From positions 1 through 48,409 of the forward strand of contig JBBDRM010000035.1 of the NCBI GenBank assembly GCA_040905475.1: a DNA stretch of 48,409 nucleotides, read 5' to 3'. The translations under genes were made by a program, and so were the position numbers. This document shows positions 25,108-33,479 of this stretch, in pieces. The stretch's first letter is position 1; the number at the start of each line of letters is the position of its first letter. The DNA is from Actinomycetota bacterium. Lineage in GTDB: Bacteria; Actinomycetota; AC-67. The notes beneath the pieces were generated by a model that had not been told where the DNA came from, ran no database searches, and worked only from the letters and a program-made list of their open reading frames with translations.

Positions 25108-25994
25108 ACCGCCCGGTAGGTCGCGACCGGTTCGGACAGGCCGCGCGGCTGAACGCTCCCCGCATCGACGAAACGCAGCGAGTCCAGGTCCTTCTCCGCG
25201 AGCAGCTTCGCGTCCGCGGTCACCAGCACGTCGCCGGGCTCGCAGTGCTCGAGGAGCCGGGCCGTGAGGTTCACGTCGTGGCCGATCAGGTCGTCGCGCA
25301 CCACCGACGGGCGCCCGGCGTGCACGGCGATCCGAACCTGCTGGAACGACGGGTCGGCCGCTCGCTTCTTGCGCGCCGAGTCGCGGAGCGCCAGCGCCGC
25401 CTGCGCCGCGTCGGCGGCGGTCGCGAACGCGAGCAGGAACCCGTCGCCGAGATGCTTCACGACCTCGCCCTCGTGGAGGTTGCAGATGCTTCCCACCATC
25501 GTCTCGAGACGCTTCACCAGAGAGACGGCCGCGTCGTCGCCGTTCTTCGCCGTGTACGCGGTGAAGCCGACGACGTCGATGAACACGATCCCGACGTGGT
25601 CGCCGCCGGCGATCTCGGCGAAGCGCCCGCTCGACGCCTCGTCGTCGGTCGCGAGCGCGGTGACGAGCTGCGCGGTGCCGTAGGCGAGCCTGCCGAGGAA
25701 CGACGGCCGGCGCTCGACCGCGTCCGCGAGGACCGGCTCGAGCGCGTCCGCTGCGTGGAGCCACGCCGCGGCGCTGCGCTTGCCGCCCGCGCGCCGCTGC
25801 GCGTCCTCCATCTCCTCGGCCAGCTCAGTGTCCTGCCCTAAGGCGGTCTTGATGGCCTCGCGGATCGCCGACGCCGCCCGGCGACCGCCCTCCCGCTTCG
25901 CCTCGCGCGCTTCTTCCTTCGCGAGCGCGGCCTTGGACCTGGCTTTCGCTTTCGCCTTGCCCTTCGCCGCGTCTTTGCCTTTGGGATCGGACAT
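25104..25994 (-). CDS. Class III nucleotide cyclase with lysine/alanine-rich N-terminus
   Basis: 296 residues. Residues 5-40 are a highly charged K/A/R tail (GKDAAKGKAKAKARSKAAL). The cyclase domain lies at about 132-290 with D140 (FIDVVGFTAYT), D184 (HLGDGFLLAF) and N242/R246 (VNLTAR), so it should be active. The start overlaps the stop of the acyl-CoA ligase gene (TGATG). There is no membrane segment. The basic tail might bind nucleic acid or membrane. Coupling to an acyl-CoA ligase hints at control by fatty-acid status, which is inference. Confidence 0.88.
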   Translation of the reverse strand: MSDPKGKDAAKGKAKAKARSKAALAKEEAREAKREGGRRAASAIREAIKTALGQDTELAEEMEDAQRRAGGKRSAAAWLHAADALEPVLADAVERRPSFLGRLAYGTAQLVTALATDDEASSGRFAEIAGGDHVGIVFIDVVGFTAYTAKNGDDAAVSLVKRLETMVGSICNLHEGEVVKHLGDGFLLAFATAADAAQAALALRDSARKKRAADPSFQQVRIAVHAGRPSVVRDDLIGHDVNLTARLLEHCEPGDVLVTADAKLLAEKDLDSLRFVDAGSVQPRGLSEPVATYRAV

Positions 25995-27625
25995 CAGGCC
26001 TCCCGCTCGGCCAGCACGCGCTTCAGCACTTTGCCGGTCGGGTTGCGCGGCAGCTCGTCGAGGAACTCGACCTCGCGCGGCACCTTGAAGCGCGCGAGAT
26101 GAGCCTTGATGTAGTCCCGGACCTCTTCCTCGGTGACCTTTCTGCCGTCGCGGGTCACGACGAACGCTTTGAGCCGCTGGCCGAACTTCGGGTCGGGGAC
26201 GCCGATCACCGCGGCCTCGGCTATCGCGTCGTGCCTCGCGAGCAGATCCTCGATCTCACGCGGGAAGACGTTCTCGCCGCCCGAGACGATCATGTCGTCG
26301 GCGCGTCCGGTGACGGTGAGGCGGCCCGCTTCGTCGAAGGAGCCGACATCGCCGCTCGACATCAAGCCGTCGACGACCTCCTTGCTCCCACCGCCGGTGT
26401 AGCCCTCGAAGACGACCTCGCTGCCGACGAAGATCCGGCCGGTCTCGCCCTGCGGAACCTCGCGCCCCTCGTCGTCCAGGATCTTCACGACCGTGCCGTA
26501 CGGCGGGCGGCCGGCGGTACCGGGCGCCTCGCGCAGATCCTCCGGCGTGGCGATCGACGCGTAGCCGACCTCCGTCGAGCCGTAGAGGTTGTAGACGACG
26601 TCGCCGAAGTCGTCCATGAAACGCACCGCGAGGTCGCCGGGGATCGCCGAGCCCGACAACGGCACCGCGCGCAACGACGAGACGTCGTACCGGCGGCGCA
26701 CCGGCTCCGGCAGCTCCATGATCCGTTGCAGCATCACCGGCACCATCGGCGCCGAGTGCACCTCGTGCTCGCCGATGGTCGACAGGGTGCGTTCGGGATC
26801 GAAGCGGCGGCGCAGCACCACGGTCGTGGCGAGCAGGAACGACATGCTGAGGTGGAACAGTCCCCACGAGTGGAACAGCGGCGCGACGATGAAGTGCGTC
26901 TCGCGCGTCTTGAGCGGGATCGTGGACAGGATCGCGATGACCGGATCGAGCGAGGATATCGGCGGCCGCGCCGCGCCTTTCGGCGCGCCGGTCGTTCCCG
27001 ACGTGAGGATGATCTGCCGTCCCGGCCGCTCCGGAGGGAGGGGCTCCGCGTCGTCGGCGCCGGAGATCACCTGCTCGATCGTCGGGTCCTTCGGCGAGCC
27101 GTCCACCCACGCCACGAATCGCTTGCGACGGCGCCCGGCTTCGGCGAGCAGGCCGGCGAACTCCTCGTCGTAGATCAGCGCCCGCGCCTTCTCGCGCTTG
27201 ACGACGTCGGTGATCTGCGGCCCGGCGAAGTCCGTGTTGAGCAGAACCGCGTCGGCCCCGAGCTTCGAGCAGGCGATGATCGCCTCGACGATGTAGCGGT
27301 GGTTGCGGCACATGATCGCGACGCAGTTCCCCTCCTTGATCCCCGCCTCGGCGAGCCCGTTGGCGAGCGCGTTCGTGCGTCGGTTCACCTCGGCGAACGT
27401 GAGGCGTCCGAGCTCGTCGATGATGTAGGTCTCGTCCGGATGACGCGAGGCGTTGGCCGTCGCGCCGGCGGCGGGCGTTCGATCCCACTCGACGAGCGCG
27501 AGGAGAGCCCGGAACAGCCGGTCGGGCCGCTCCGGCCGGGCCAGCCCCGCGCGCGCCAGCACGCGCACCGCTTGGAAGCGTTTGTCGATCTCGCCGATCA
27601 GCCCGCGCCACTGTGGAAGATCCAT
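25994..27625 (-). CDS. Acyl-CoA synthetase (AMP-forming ligase)
   Basis: 543 residues from ATG 27625. ANL-family motifs: P-loop LTSGTTGAPKGAA (about 207-219), YNLYGSTEVGYAS, the hinge region SGDVGSFDEAGRLTVTGRAD and then MIVSGGENVFPREIE, and the final lysine in RNPTGKVLKR. It activates a fatty or aryl acid to acyl-AMP and transfers it to CoA; ligand class cannot be fixed. It is the first gene of an operon with the cyclase and divergent from the aldo/keto reductase. Confidence 0.93.
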   Translation of the reverse strand: MDLPQWRGLIGEIDKRFQAVRVLARAGLARPERPDRLFRALLALVEWDRTPAAGATANASRHPDETYIIDELGRLTFAEVNRRTNALANGLAEAGIKEGNCVAIMCRNHRYIVEAIIACSKLGADAVLLNTDFAGPQITDVVKREKARALIYDEEFAGLLAEAGRRRKRFVAWVDGSPKDPTIEQVISGADDAEPLPPERPGRQIILTSGTTGAPKGAARPPISSLDPVIAILSTIPLKTRETHFIVAPLFHSWGLFHLSMSFLLATTVVLRRRFDPERTLSTIGEHEVHSAPMVPVMLQRIMELPEPVRRRYDVSSLRAVPLSGSAIPGDLAVRFMDDFGDVVYNLYGSTEVGYASIATPEDLREAPGTAGRPPYGTVVKILDDEGREVPQGETGRIFVGSEVVFEGYTGGGSKEVVDGLMSSGDVGSFDEAGRLTVTGRADDMIVSGGENVFPREIEDLLARHDAIAEAAVIGVPDPKFGQRLKAFVVTRDGRKVTEEEVRDYIKAHLARFKVPREVEFLDELPRNPTGKVLKRVLAEREA

Positions 27626-27684
27626 CAAGACGCTTTCCTACCCGAGTCGCACGCTGCGGGCCAACCTGCGTAGGCTCCTGCGCG

Positions 27685-28629
27685 ATGCGCTACCGGCCGC
27701 TGGGCAAGAACGGTCCCCCGATATCGACGGTCGGCTTCGGCACGTGGGCCGGCGGCGGCGGCATGTGGGGGCCGACCGACGACGACGAGATCATCGCGGC
27801 GATGCAGCGAGCCCACGACCTCGGGATCACCTGGTACGACACCGCCGACGCCTACGGGTGGGGCCACGCCGAGGAGCTCGTCGCCGACGCCTTCGACGGC
27901 CGTCGCGACGAGGTGTTCATCGCGACCAAGCTCGGCATCACCCCGCGCGGGGTCGTCCTGACGCCGGAGCACATCCGCAAAGCGTGCGACGCGTCGCTGT
28001 TGCGCCTGCGCACCGACCGGATCGACCTGTACCAGATCCACTGGCCGGCCGACCGGAAGACGCCGCTCGAGGAATCGTGGGAAGCGATGGCGGCGCTGCA
28101 GGATCAAGGGAAGGTGCGCTTCCTCGGCGTCTCCAACTTCAAGGTGAAGCACCTCGAGCGCTGCGAGCCGATCCGCCACGTCGACTCGCTGCAGCCGCAC
28201 TACTCGATGCTGGTACGCGACCCCGAGAACGCGCTGATCGGATGGTGCCGGGAGCACGGCACCGGCGTGGTGAGCTACGGCTCGCTCGCCTACGGGATCT
28301 TGACCGGGAAGTTCACGCCGGACGCGACCTTCCCGCCCGACGACTGGCGCTCCGGAGAGATGGGGATCGACTACTACGAGCACCTGTTCGCGCCGAAAGC
28401 GTTCGGCAAGCATCTGCGCACGGTGGACGAGCTTCGCGAGATCGCCGACGGGCTCGACCTCACCGTCGCGCAGCTCGCCGTCGCGTGGCTGCTCCGCGAC
28501 GACGCGGTCACCAGCGCGATCTGCGGCGCGAAACGGCCCTCGCAGATCGCGGAAACCGCCGCGGCCGGCGACGTCGAGCTCGATCAGGCGACCGTCGATG
28601 TGATCGAGAAGATCTTGTCCGCGCCGTGA
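27685..28629 (+). CDS. Aldo/keto reductase
   Basis: 314 residues from ATG 27685. The tetrad is visible: D52 and Y57 (YDTADAYG), K82 (ATKLG), H119 (QIHWP). The C-terminal NADPH loop is VTSAICGAKRPSQIAE. It reduces carbonyl compounds with NADPH in the cytosol. The last base pairs overlap the next gene (GTGA). The fold is a TIM barrel of the AKR11/12-like bacterial type. Confidence 0.93.
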   Translation: MRYRPLGKNGPPISTVGFGTWAGGGGMWGPTDDDEIIAAMQRAHDLGITWYDTADAYGWGHAEELVADAFDGRRDEVFIATKLGITPRGVVLTPEHIRKACDASLLRLRTDRIDLYQIHWPADRKTPLEESWEAMAALQDQGKVRFLGVSNFKVKHLERCEPIRHVDSLQPHYSMLVRDPENALIGWCREHGTGVVSYGSLAYGILTGKFTPDATFPPDDWRSGEMGIDYYEHLFAPKAFGKHLRTVDELREIADGLDLTVAQLAVAWLLRDDAVTSAICGAKRPSQIAETAAAGDVELDQATVDVIEKILSAP

Positions 28630-29012
28630 CGCCCCTCCGCCGAAAGTCGCCGGAACGCGAGGCGTTCCGCCGCGTCGTCTCGGAGCTCGACGCCGCACAG
28701 CGGGTGCTTCTTTCCGCAATCCCGACCTCACGCGATCCCGGTTCGCCGCTGAAGCCGGCGATCGAGGAGTTCCTCGCCGGGCTCGGCCGGGCCGAGGCCT
28801 CGATGGCGGCGTGGCGTAACGACCGGACAGAGCCGATCTGGACCCGATGCACACAGGCGCTCATGATGGCGCGGATCCACGCGGAGCGGATGCGCGATGA
28901 CCCGGCCTCGGCACGGCTCGGCTTCGAGCCGCTCAATGCGCGGCTCGGCGACATCGTCTCCCCGCTCGAAGAGTTCGCCGACGCTGCGGAGGAGATCCGG
29001 CGACTTCACTGA
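28626..29012 (+). CDS. Conserved-looking helical protein, function unknown
   Basis: 128 residues from a GTG that overlaps the aldo/keto reductase stop (GTGA). It reads VTPLRRKSPEREAFRRVVSE and further predicted helices rich in Ala, Arg and Glu (LEEFADAAEEIRRLH at the end). No motif or family is recognised. Overlap and even codon usage support translation. Confidence 0.65.
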   Translation: MTPLRRKSPEREAFRRVVSELDAAQRVLLSAIPTSRDPGSPLKPAIEEFLAGLGRAEASMAAWRNDRTEPIWTRCTQALMMARIHAERMRDDPASARLGFEPLNARLGDIVSPLEEFADAAEEIRRLH

Positions 29013-29037
29013 GCGGGGGATGGACCGCTCCGAACGG

Positions 29038-29080
29038 TGTCAGACAAGACGACGTCACTGTGTCTGACAATCGTCTGACA
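29038..29080. repeat. TGTCAGACA / TGTCTGACA inverted and direct repeats
   Basis: TGTCAGACA (29038-29046) and TGTCTGACA (29061-29069) are perfect inverted repeats; a further GTCTGACAA (29072-29080) repeats the second arm. They lie between two convergent genes, so may act as a terminator, but no U-run is present. The same arms recur at 47213. Confidence 0.7.
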
Positions 29081-29110
29081 ACCCTTTGAGCGCGCTTCAG
29101 GCCGAACGAC

Positions 29111-29707
29111 CTAGCGGGTTCGGAGCCCTTCGAGCAGGCCGATCAGGGCGGCGCCCACTTCTTTGCGCGCCCGCACCGGATCGTCCGCCGCTCCGATCGT
29201 CAGCGCGGCCTCGTTGATCGCGCCGGCGACGATGTGGGCGAGCGGCTCGACCGGCTGGCGCGCGATCAACCCGTCGCCCATCGCGGCCTCGAGCGCCATC
29301 TGGATCAGCGCCAGCCCGTAGGTGCGCTCGATCTCGCGCCAGGTCGCGAGCCCGAGCGCGGAGGGAGCGTCGATCAGGATGATCCGGCGGATCGCCGGGT
29401 CGAGGCACTCGTCGAGGAACGCGTCGGTCGCGGCGACGATCCCCTCCCAGATGCCGCCGGCCCCCATCGCGGCCTCGCCGGTCTTCGCGGTCACCTCGCC
29501 CTCGATCTGCTCGACGACGGCGCGGAACAGCGCGGTCTTGTCCTTGAAGTGGTGGTAGAGCGCGCCGCGGGTCACGCCCGCGTGTTGGACGATCTCTTCG
29601 GTAGCGGTGTCGGCGAACCCGTGCTCGGCGAAGAGCCCGCGGGCCGCAGAGATCAACGCGGCGCGGGTGGCTTCCGACTGCTCGGCCTTGCGTCTCTTGA
29701 CATCCAT
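29111..29707 (-). CDS. TetR-family transcriptional repressor
   Basis: 198 residues from ATG 29707. The N-terminal helix-turn-helix (ALISAARGLFAEHGFADTAT ... HAGVTRGALYHHFKDKTALF) is classic TetR. The C-terminal ligand domain has no recognisable specificity. It is divergent from the thioesterase gene 29773 with a palindromic operator between the two, so it probably represses itself and the thioesterase/hydrolase pair. Confidence 0.93.
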   Translation of the reverse strand: MDVKRRKAEQSEATRAALISAARGLFAEHGFADTATEEIVQHAGVTRGALYHHFKDKTALFRAVVEQIEGEVTAKTGEAAMGAGGIWEGIVAATDAFLDECLDPAIRRIILIDAPSALGLATWREIERTYGLALIQMALEAAMGDGLIARQPVEPLAHIVAGAINEAALTIGAADDPVRARKEVGAALIGLLEGLRTR

Positions 29708-29712
29708 ACTGT

Positions 29713-29729
29713 CTGTATGTAACATACAG
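29713..29729. promoter_or_regulatory. TetR operator palindrome
   Basis: CTGTATGT-A-ACATACAG, a perfect 8-bp inverted repeat 6 bp upstream of the tetR ATG, inside a stretch with extra TGTCTGTAT half-sites (29711 and 29732). It lies in the divergent intergenic region, as expected for this family. Confidence 0.75.
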
Positions 29730-29772
29730 GCTGTCTGTATCCTACACCAGCGGGAGCCATGGAGGTGGAAGA

Positions 29773-30192
29773 ATGGCAACCATGACCCAATCCGGTGCGG
29801 ACATCATGCGCGAGTTCCTGAAGGCCTCTCCTTTCGTGGGGCACCTCGGGATGAAGCTGGTCTCGCTCGAGCCCGATTCCGCGGAGCTGCTCCTCCCCTT
29901 CTCCGAGCCGCTCATCACGATCGGAGACACCGTCCACGGCGGGGCGATCTCCTCGCTGATCGACACCGCGGCGATGGCCGCGTCGTGGTCGACGGAGAAG
30001 CCGCCGGAGAATCTGCGCGGCACCACGGTGTCGCTCAGCATCTCGTTCACGAAGGCGGCGCGCTCCACGGATCTGACCGCACGCGCGCGCGTCGTGCGCC
30101 GCGGCCGCAACCTCTGCGCCTGCGACGTGGACGTGACCGACGCCGCCGGCGAGCTCGTGGCGAAAGGGCTCGTCACCTACAAGCTCGGATAA
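29773..30192 (+). CDS. PaaI-family hot-dog thioesterase
   Basis: 139 residues; GGAGGTGGAAG precedes the ATG. ITIGDTVHGGAISSLIDTAA holds the HGG motif and catalytic acid. It likely hydrolyses an acyl-CoA. First gene of a TetR-controlled pair with the alpha/beta hydrolase 10 bp downstream. Confidence 0.92.
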   Translation: MATMTQSGADIMREFLKASPFVGHLGMKLVSLEPDSAELLLPFSEPLITIGDTVHGGAISSLIDTAAMAASWSTEKPPENLRGTTVSLSISFTKAARSTDLTARARVVRRGRNLCACDVDVTDAAGELVAKGLVTYKLG

Positions 30193-30202
30193 GGAGACCA
30201 GC

Positions 30203-31060
30203 ATGCCGAAGCTCGAGGAGATCAAAGAGGTCCGGCTCCCGCAGGGAACCGTTCGCTATCGCGACGCCGGGCGCGGCGAGCCGATCGTGTTCGTCCACGG
30301 CTTCATGGTGGACGGGCGGCTCTGGCGGAAGGTCGTCCCGCTGCTCGACCGGGATCACCGCTGCATCGCTCCCGACTGGCCGCTCGGATCCCACGAGGTT
30401 CCGATGAACCGCGACGCCGACGTCTCGCCTCTCGGAGTCGCGAGAATCATCGCGGACTTCATCGAGGCGCTCGACCTCTCCAACGTCACGCTGGTGGGCA
30501 ACGACTCCGGCGGCGCGCTGACGCAGCTCGTCGCCGCGGAGCATCCGAAGCGGATCGGCCGCATCGTGCTCACCAACTGCGACGCCTACGACAACTTCCC
30601 GCCGAAGGGCTTCCGCTGGCTCAGCAAAGCCGCGCACATCCCCGGCTTCGTGTTCGAGATGGCTCAGCCGATGCGCTTGAAGTCTTTCCGCAACGGTCCG
30701 CTGGCGTTCGGGCACCTCGCCAAGCACGGACTCGATCAGGAGATCCTGGAGAGCTGGTGCCGGCCGGGTATCCGCAGCAGCGCGATCCGCCGCGACATCG
30801 GCAAGTTCCTGCGCGAGCTCAAGCCCGAGCACACGCTTTCGGCGATCCAGAAGCTCAAGCATTTCCACGGCCCGTCGCTGATCGCCTGGGCGCCCGGTGA
30901 CAAGCTCTTCCCGTTTCACTACGCGGAGCGGCTCGCGGCCGATCTGCCGAACGCCCGCCTCGTTCAGATCCCCGACTCGTGGGCGTTCATCCCCGAAGAT
31001 CAGCCGGAGAAGCTGGCCGACGCCATCAAGACGTTCATGCGGGAGACGGCGGCGGCGTAG
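30203..31060 (+). CDS. Alpha/beta-hydrolase (GNDSGG type)
   Basis: 285 residues, ribosome site AAGGAG. HG motif IVFVHGFMVDG; the nucleophile elbow is VGNDSGGAL with D101 at the nucleophile position, as in haloalkane dehalogenases and epoxide hydrolases. The usual C-terminal catalytic His is not visible: the segment that should hold it reads IPDSWAFIPEDQPEKL. This GND(S/T)GG subfamily is common in actinobacteria and its chemistry is unclear. It is in an operon with the thioesterase under the TetR operator. Confidence 0.85.
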   Translation: MPKLEEIKEVRLPQGTVRYRDAGRGEPIVFVHGFMVDGRLWRKVVPLLDRDHRCIAPDWPLGSHEVPMNRDADVSPLGVARIIADFIEALDLSNVTLVGNDSGGALTQLVAAEHPKRIGRIVLTNCDAYDNFPPKGFRWLSKAAHIPGFVFEMAQPMRLKSFRNGPLAFGHLAKHGLDQEILESWCRPGIRSSAIRRDIGKFLRELKPEHTLSAIQKLKHFHGPSLIAWAPGDKLFPFHYAERLAADLPNARLVQIPDSWAFIPEDQPEKLADAIKTFMRETAAA

Positions 31061-31066
31061 GACTTC

Positions 31067-32311
31067 TCAGCGGCGGCGCGGACGGCGACCCATCATCCGG
31101 CCGCGGCCTCGCCCGCCCACGTACACGAGCTGCGGCGGAAGCACCTTGAAGCCCGATTCGACGAACTCGGCTTCCAGGCCGAGCTGGCGAACCATCCGGC
31201 TGACGTCCGCGCGCTGGTCCGGCGTGACGAGCGTGATGCCGGTGCCCGTGCGGCCGGCGCGTGCGGTGCGGCCGACGCGGTGGATGTAGGACTTGTCGTC
31301 GTCCGGCGGGTCGTAGTTCACGACGTGCGTGATGTGCTCGAGGTCGAGGCCGCGGGCCGCGACGTCGGTCGCCACGAGCACGTCGGCCTTGCCGGACGCG
31401 AACCGCGAGAGCGAGCGTTCGCGCGCCGCCTGGCTCATGTCGCCGTGGAGCGCTTGCGCGCCGAACCCTTGCGTCTTCAGCGTTTGGGCGAGCCGGTCTG
31501 CGCCCCGCTTGGTCCGACAGAAGATCAAGGTCAAGCCGCGATCGCCGGCCAACTCGCGCGCGAGTGTGGCGACCTTCTCCTCGCGCGGCACCGAGATGAA
31601 CCGGTGATGCGCCTCCTCGATGATCGGACGATCCTCGATGATCTCATGGAGGATCGGATCGTGCGTGTACCGCGCCGCCAGCCGGCCTACTTCTCCGTCG
31701 AGCGTGGCCGAGAAGAGCATCGTCTGACGATCCTCGGGAAGCTTGGACAGGATGTCGCTCACGTCCGGGAGGAACCCCATGTCGAGCATGCGGTCGGCTT
31801 CGTCGAGCACGACGACGTGGACACGGTTGAGCGAGAGCATGTGGCGGCGCACGAGGTCGAGCAGCCGGCCCGGCGTCGCGATGACGATGTCGGCCTTGGC
31901 CGCGCGGGTGGCTTGTTCTTTCAACCCGACGCCGCCGTAGACGGTCGCGACTCTGAGCTTCTTCACGTCGGCGATAGTGCGGAACTCCTCGGCCACCTGG
32001 CTGGTGAGCTCCCGCGTCGGCACGAGGATCAGCGCGGCGGGTGAGGCGTTGTCGTGGGTCAGTCCTTGCACGATCGGGATGGCGAACGCGAGCGTCTTGC
32101 CAGAACCGGTGCGCGACCGCGCCAAGACGTCGCGACCTGAGATCGCGTCGCGCAGCACCAGAGCCTGGATGGGGAACGTGGCGTGGAAGTCGCGCAAGGC
32201 CAGCGCCTCGACGATCTGCAGGGTAACGCCGAACTCGGCGAAGCTTCGAGGGGTCGCCGGGATCGGGGACTCGACGACGACGGGCGGGTTGTTCGGAGAA
32301 TCAGGTTCCAT
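31067..32311 (-). CDS. DEAD-box ATP-dependent RNA helicase
   Basis: 414 residues; AAAGGA before the ATG. Motifs in order: Q-like PIQALVLRDAI, motif I RSRTGSGKT, Ia PTRELTSQ, II DEAD, III SAT, IV LIFCRTKRGADRL, V DVAARGLD, VI HRVGRTARAG. The tail is short and arginine-rich (GGRGRGRMMGRRPRRR). It remodels RNA, typically in ribosome assembly or cold adaptation. It is convergent with the hydrolase gene and divergent from DUF1214. Confidence 0.96.
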   Translation of the reverse strand: MEPDSPNNPPVVVESPIPATPRSFAEFGVTLQIVEALALRDFHATFPIQALVLRDAISGRDVLARSRTGSGKTLAFAIPIVQGLTHDNASPAALILVPTRELTSQVAEEFRTIADVKKLRVATVYGGVGLKEQATRAAKADIVIATPGRLLDLVRRHMLSLNRVHVVVLDEADRMLDMGFLPDVSDILSKLPEDRQTMLFSATLDGEVGRLAARYTHDPILHEIIEDRPIIEEAHHRFISVPREEKVATLARELAGDRGLTLIFCRTKRGADRLAQTLKTQGFGAQALHGDMSQAARERSLSRFASGKADVLVATDVAARGLDLEHITHVVNYDPPDDDKSYIHRVGRTARAGRTGTGITLVTPDQRADVSRMVRQLGLEAEFVESGFKVLPPQLVYVGGRGRGRMMGRRPRRR

Positions 32312-32396
32312 GGGTCCTTTCTGTCGTTTCTAAACGGGCTTCTTACAGGATAACCGGGGTACACTCGCGCTCCGCCGCGGGTGAGGGGGTGAGGCG

Positions 32397-33479
32397 GTGA
32401 CGGGGGCCGAGCAGACAAGCCACGCGTTTCGCGAGCTGCTCGAAGAGGCCCGCCTCCTGGAGCGGAAGCTCCACGAGGGCCCAAATACCCCCCTCGACGA
32501 TCAGGGCGTGCTCGAGGGGTACCGCTGGATCTTCTCCATCTTACAGGTAGCGATGGACGTTTACGTATGGGCCGACGCCGCCCGGCCCAGATTCGTCGAC
32601 ATCGTCGGTCCCTACAAGAAGTGGGGAGGCGACAATGCGGACGCCTTCTACCAGTTCGCTCCGATCGATCCGGCGCGCACCTACCGGGTCCGCGGTCGGA
32701 TGGGCGACGCCGTCTACCTGTCCCTGACCGTGTACGGCGGGCCCGATGACGGCCGCTACTCGGAGCGGATCGTCGGTACCGTCAACGACCGCACCCTGGA
32801 GATCGCGCCCGACGGCTCGTTCGAGGTCGTGCTCGGCGTGGAGCCCCCGTCGGGTGGCGGGAACTGGCTCAAGCTCGCTCCCGACGCGGTGTGCGCGATC
32901 ACGCGCGACTATCTGGTCGAGCCCAAGCGCGGGCGCCGGGTCGAATGGTCGATCGAGGCCGACGACCCGCCGGCGACGCGCCGCGAGGACGACGCCGACC
33001 TCGCGCGCCGGTTCCGCGCAGCGCTGACCTGGCTCCGCGAGCAGGCCGGGATGGTTCCGCTCCCGCTCGGCGAGCCGAACACCGTCGACGCACCGTACCC
33101 GGTGCCCGAACACACCTACGGCTGGCAGGCGGGCGACGCCGCGTACGCGTTCGGCAGCTTCGCGCTCGCCGACGACGAGGCGCTCGTGATCGAAGGACGT
33201 TCGCCTGCGTGCGCGTTCTGGAACCTGTGCCTCTGGAATCAGTTCCTCCACACGTACAACTACGACTACGAGCGCGTGACGATCAACGGCGGGCAGGTCC
33301 GCTACGAGGACGACGGCTCCTGGCGGATCGTCGTCGCGCCGACCGATCCGGGGCATCCCAACTGGGTCTCGACGGCAGGCCACCCGCGCGGCCGGATCTG
33401 GTTCCGCTGGTTCTACCCCGAGGCGACGCCGGAGCAGCCGGTCACAAGCGTCGTGAAGATCGACGACATCCCACGATGA
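32397..33479 (+). CDS. DUF1214-domain protein
   Basis: 360 residues, GTG start after GTGAGG. The C-terminal part (WRIVVAPTDPGHPNWVSTAG, then GRIWFRWFYPEATP) is the DUF1214 signature; the N-terminal part has FVDIVGPYKKWGGDNADAFY. No signal peptide. Such proteins occur beside lipid and steroid-like metabolism genes in actinobacteria but have no assigned reaction. The stop overlaps the sulfotransferase start (ATGA). Confidence 0.88.
   Translation: MTGAEQTSHAFRELLEEARLLERKLHEGPNTPLDDQGVLEGYRWIFSILQVAMDVYVWADAARPRFVDIVGPYKKWGGDNADAFYQFAPIDPARTYRVRGRMGDAVYLSLTVYGGPDDGRYSERIVGTVNDRTLEIAPDGSFEVVLGVEPPSGGGNWLKLAPDAVCAITRDYLVEPKRGRRVEWSIEADDPPATRREDDADLARRFRAALTWLREQAGMVPLPLGEPNTVDAPYPVPEHTYGWQAGDAAYAFGSFALADDEALVIEGRSPACAFWNLCLWNQFLHTYNYDYERVTINGGQVRYEDDGSWRIVVAPTDPGHPNWVSTAGHPRGRIWFRWFYPEATPEQPVTSVVKIDDIPR

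Noticed and set aside
26099-27673. Plus-strand open frame opposite the acyl-CoA ligase
   Set aside because: Antisense shadow with low-complexity Arg/Asp composition; the ligase motifs are on the minus strand.
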